Positions 62,001 through 64,000 of a stretch of 64,000 nt of DNA are shown one piece after another. How positions within the stretch are numbered: position 1 is the stretch's first letter; every line of letters begins with the position of its first letter. The stretch is from Sympetrum striolatum (Eukaryota > Arthropoda > Insecta > Odonata > Libellulidae). The DNA lies in assembly GCA_947579665.1 (NCBI GenBank), contig OX388349.1:76636841-76700840 (forward strand). The letters are read 5' to 3'. The notes beneath the pieces were generated by a model. It had not been told where the DNA came from. It ran no database searches and was given only the letters and a program-made list of their open reading frames with translations. Both the position numbers and the translations under genes were made by a program.

Positions 62001-64000
62001 GACCGAGAAAGCGGTGGAAGGGGAATGAAATTAAGGAGAGCGCAACCCCATCTCCATGCGTATCGACATGCAAACACAATCCGGTAAACGAAATGAGGTT
62101 TTCTTCATTTTTCTATGCTCGTGCTTCTATATCGATCTACAAACTTGTTCAATCACCAGGAAAACTATTAATCTAATAAACAATACGGAAGAAATACTTC
62201 CGGAAGACAAAACGAAATCCCCTCTTTTGTGTGATTAAGAAGCCAGCTTACATAAATTTGAGACAGTAAAACAGTAATTTTTACTTCTCAAGTTTCAGAA
62301 TGATAAAAGTTTTAAAAATGTTGGTCCCCTCAACGTTTCCAGCTGTTGCTTTCGATTTATAGCGATTTGATAACTTAATTTTCACTTTTTTTACAATCAT
62401 TCAATAGATACATAATAAATAGTCAAAGAAGAAGCTTTAATTACAAATTAACCTACGGTGAATCCTGTTGGAAAACCTCCTTCATCGATTTATATATAAA
62501 CCCTCAGAGTATAAATATTTTTTCTATTAAACATAGTACGGCTATGATTAAAAAATTACCACGATCACTACTTTGTTAAATATTAAAAATACTTCGATGG
62601 AAATGTACTCTACTCTACTCATTGGAATTTTAAATTGCAAACGAAGTTAGAATTAGCGTCTCTCGGATAGCTTAAGCCAATAAATATACCTCAAAGTAAT
62701 TATACTGTGCATAGGGTTTCCGTTTTAAGATGCATTAGTAATGGAGTAGATGGAGCTCTAAAAAAAACAGTATTTGTGTTCAACTGCCGCTCGTTCCGGA
62801 AGGGCGCTGTGCCAAGCGGAAGTGAATTGCGTCGTCTTCGGCGATTCTCTCCCGTCGTCATTCGCTCTCTTTGGCCAACGAAATCCGACACTGAAATTGT
62901 TTGGCGGAGTTTGGGTTGGCCCCCTTTCATCTCGTTATTTGGCTTAGGTACGTTAATGACCGGTACGCATCCTAGCGAACCCAATACCCGAAACCCTTCT
63001 CCCACGAATAACCACAGGTGGTAGCCATTAGGGCACGGTGGAATCATGGGAGGAATCAAGGAGAGAGAGCCAAGTAAAGTCACTCACGTGGAAAGTAACT
63101 TCCAATTTTCCTTCAAACTTCCCAGCAAATAGAGGCGCCTTTTATAGATTAACCTGCTTACCTTGCGAGTTAAGCTGCCTCATTTTCTTTAATCTTCACC
63201 ACTTAAAATTATTTACATTTGTTACATAAAATGTACATCTACCCGCTCTTGAAAATCATCCAGTGATTTGTACATTAATCTTTTCTCCCTCCATTTACAA
63301 TCAAAAATTCTCTCGGTCCTTTTGATCGAGATAATAATTTAACAGTGATATGTTTGAGGTAAGCTCTTTCTATGCCTCTTCAAAATGGATACTTTCAATG
63401 TAGACATTCTTCGTAAGCCAAAGTCATCCCACTTCCGCAAAAACTCCTAAAAGACTTATTTTATTCATATTTTATCCATCCCGAACATCATCGGTTTGTA
63501 TGGATCTTTTGAAAATTCAAATTCAAATGAGAAAAATGACTGAATAAAAGAACTTGCCCATCTTTTCCTTCGATCTTTTCAAATGATCAGTATGATTTAT
63601 TGTTTTGTACTACTTTACTCTACGCGGTACTTTCATTTTATTCGTATGTACTTCCCAGTGTTTAAGAAGCTAAAGTTTTATTCCAGAAGCTTGTCAATTT
63701 TTATCTTGTTCCATAGGTTATTTCAGGGATATTCTTTCCAGATTTGAGCCAGGCTCTTCACGCTAAGCGGGGAGTGCCACGATGGGGTAGCTGAATGAAA
63801 TAAAGAAAGAGGAGGAAAATAGAGAGAAAGCGGCGGGCAATCGAACTTAAATGGGGAAGTGTTGGTGCGTCAGATGGGAGGCTGTCAGCCTCTGATAAAG
63901 GGTCTCGTTAGGAAATCGAAATGATCCAGCGACACTGGAATCCATTAGAAAATAGCTTTGAAAAAGTTTTTCTCCTCTTTCCCCGTGTTCTGATAATGTA
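59066..64000. other. AT-rich DNA with a GC-rich island at 62.74-63.08 kb
   Basis: At 62700-63083 both strands are open for more than 100 codons in a GC-rich patch. The minus-strand frame includes a run of five Arg, and neither strand has convincing splice sites. CACGTG occurs near 60539. A purine-rich patch lies at about 63790-63840. The rest is AT-rich with no feature I can support. Confidence 0.5.

Noticed and set aside
62700..63083. 127-codon minus-strand frame and 105-codon plus-strand frame
   Set aside because: Both strands are open equally and neither has credible splice sites or a known domain.

Overview
The window reads as gene-poor DNA from a large animal genome, most likely an arthropod and probably an insect. 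It is AT-rich, has no reading frame above about 150 codons and no recognisable intact protein gene. It carries a tRNA-derived SINE, a Tc1/mariner-type MITE, hairpin-forming insertions and microsatellites. CpG is not obviously depleted. Nothing looks bacterial, viral or organellar. The call 'insect' is inference from texture, not from a recognised gene.

Layout. 1-8 kb: AT-rich DNA with a tRNA-derived SINE at 5.8-6.1 kb. 8.1-8.5 kb: two small insertions side by side, a 77-bp MITE with Tc1-like inverted ends and a near-perfect 180-bp hairpin inside a 12-bp direct repeat. 8.5-31 kb: AT-rich DNA broken by short islands of higher GC, some with plausible splice sites. The best is a 117-bp minus-strand exon candidate at 18.53-18.65 kb. 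A second, of 108 bp, lies at 31.45-31.56 kb. Both are phase 1-1 and GC-rich against their surroundings, so they could belong to one minus-strand gene with very long introns. I do not recognise the protein. 32.4-33.0 kb: a CpG-rich, motif-rich block with a G-quadruplex-capable tract. 34.0-36.3 kb: a large foldback element, with two arms of about 0.7 kb around a 0.9-kb GC-richer centre that holds a coding-like 118-codon frame. 37.3 kb: a short plus-strand frame resembling the first coding exon of a THAP-domain gene, with its donor in the phase and place known for THAP1. 43.9-44.25 kb: a promoter-like block with two perfect CRE octamers and several CCAAT boxes. 53.3-53.7 kb: a coding-like 125-codon frame in a GC-rich island. 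The rest is ordinary AT-rich non-coding sequence.

How it may work together. The most economical model is intronic or intergenic DNA of one or more long-intron genes, with short exons and scattered candidate regulatory islands, invaded by non-autonomous elements. All gene calls are low to moderate confidence and rest on splice signals, reading phase and composition. Homology search and RNA-seq would decide them.
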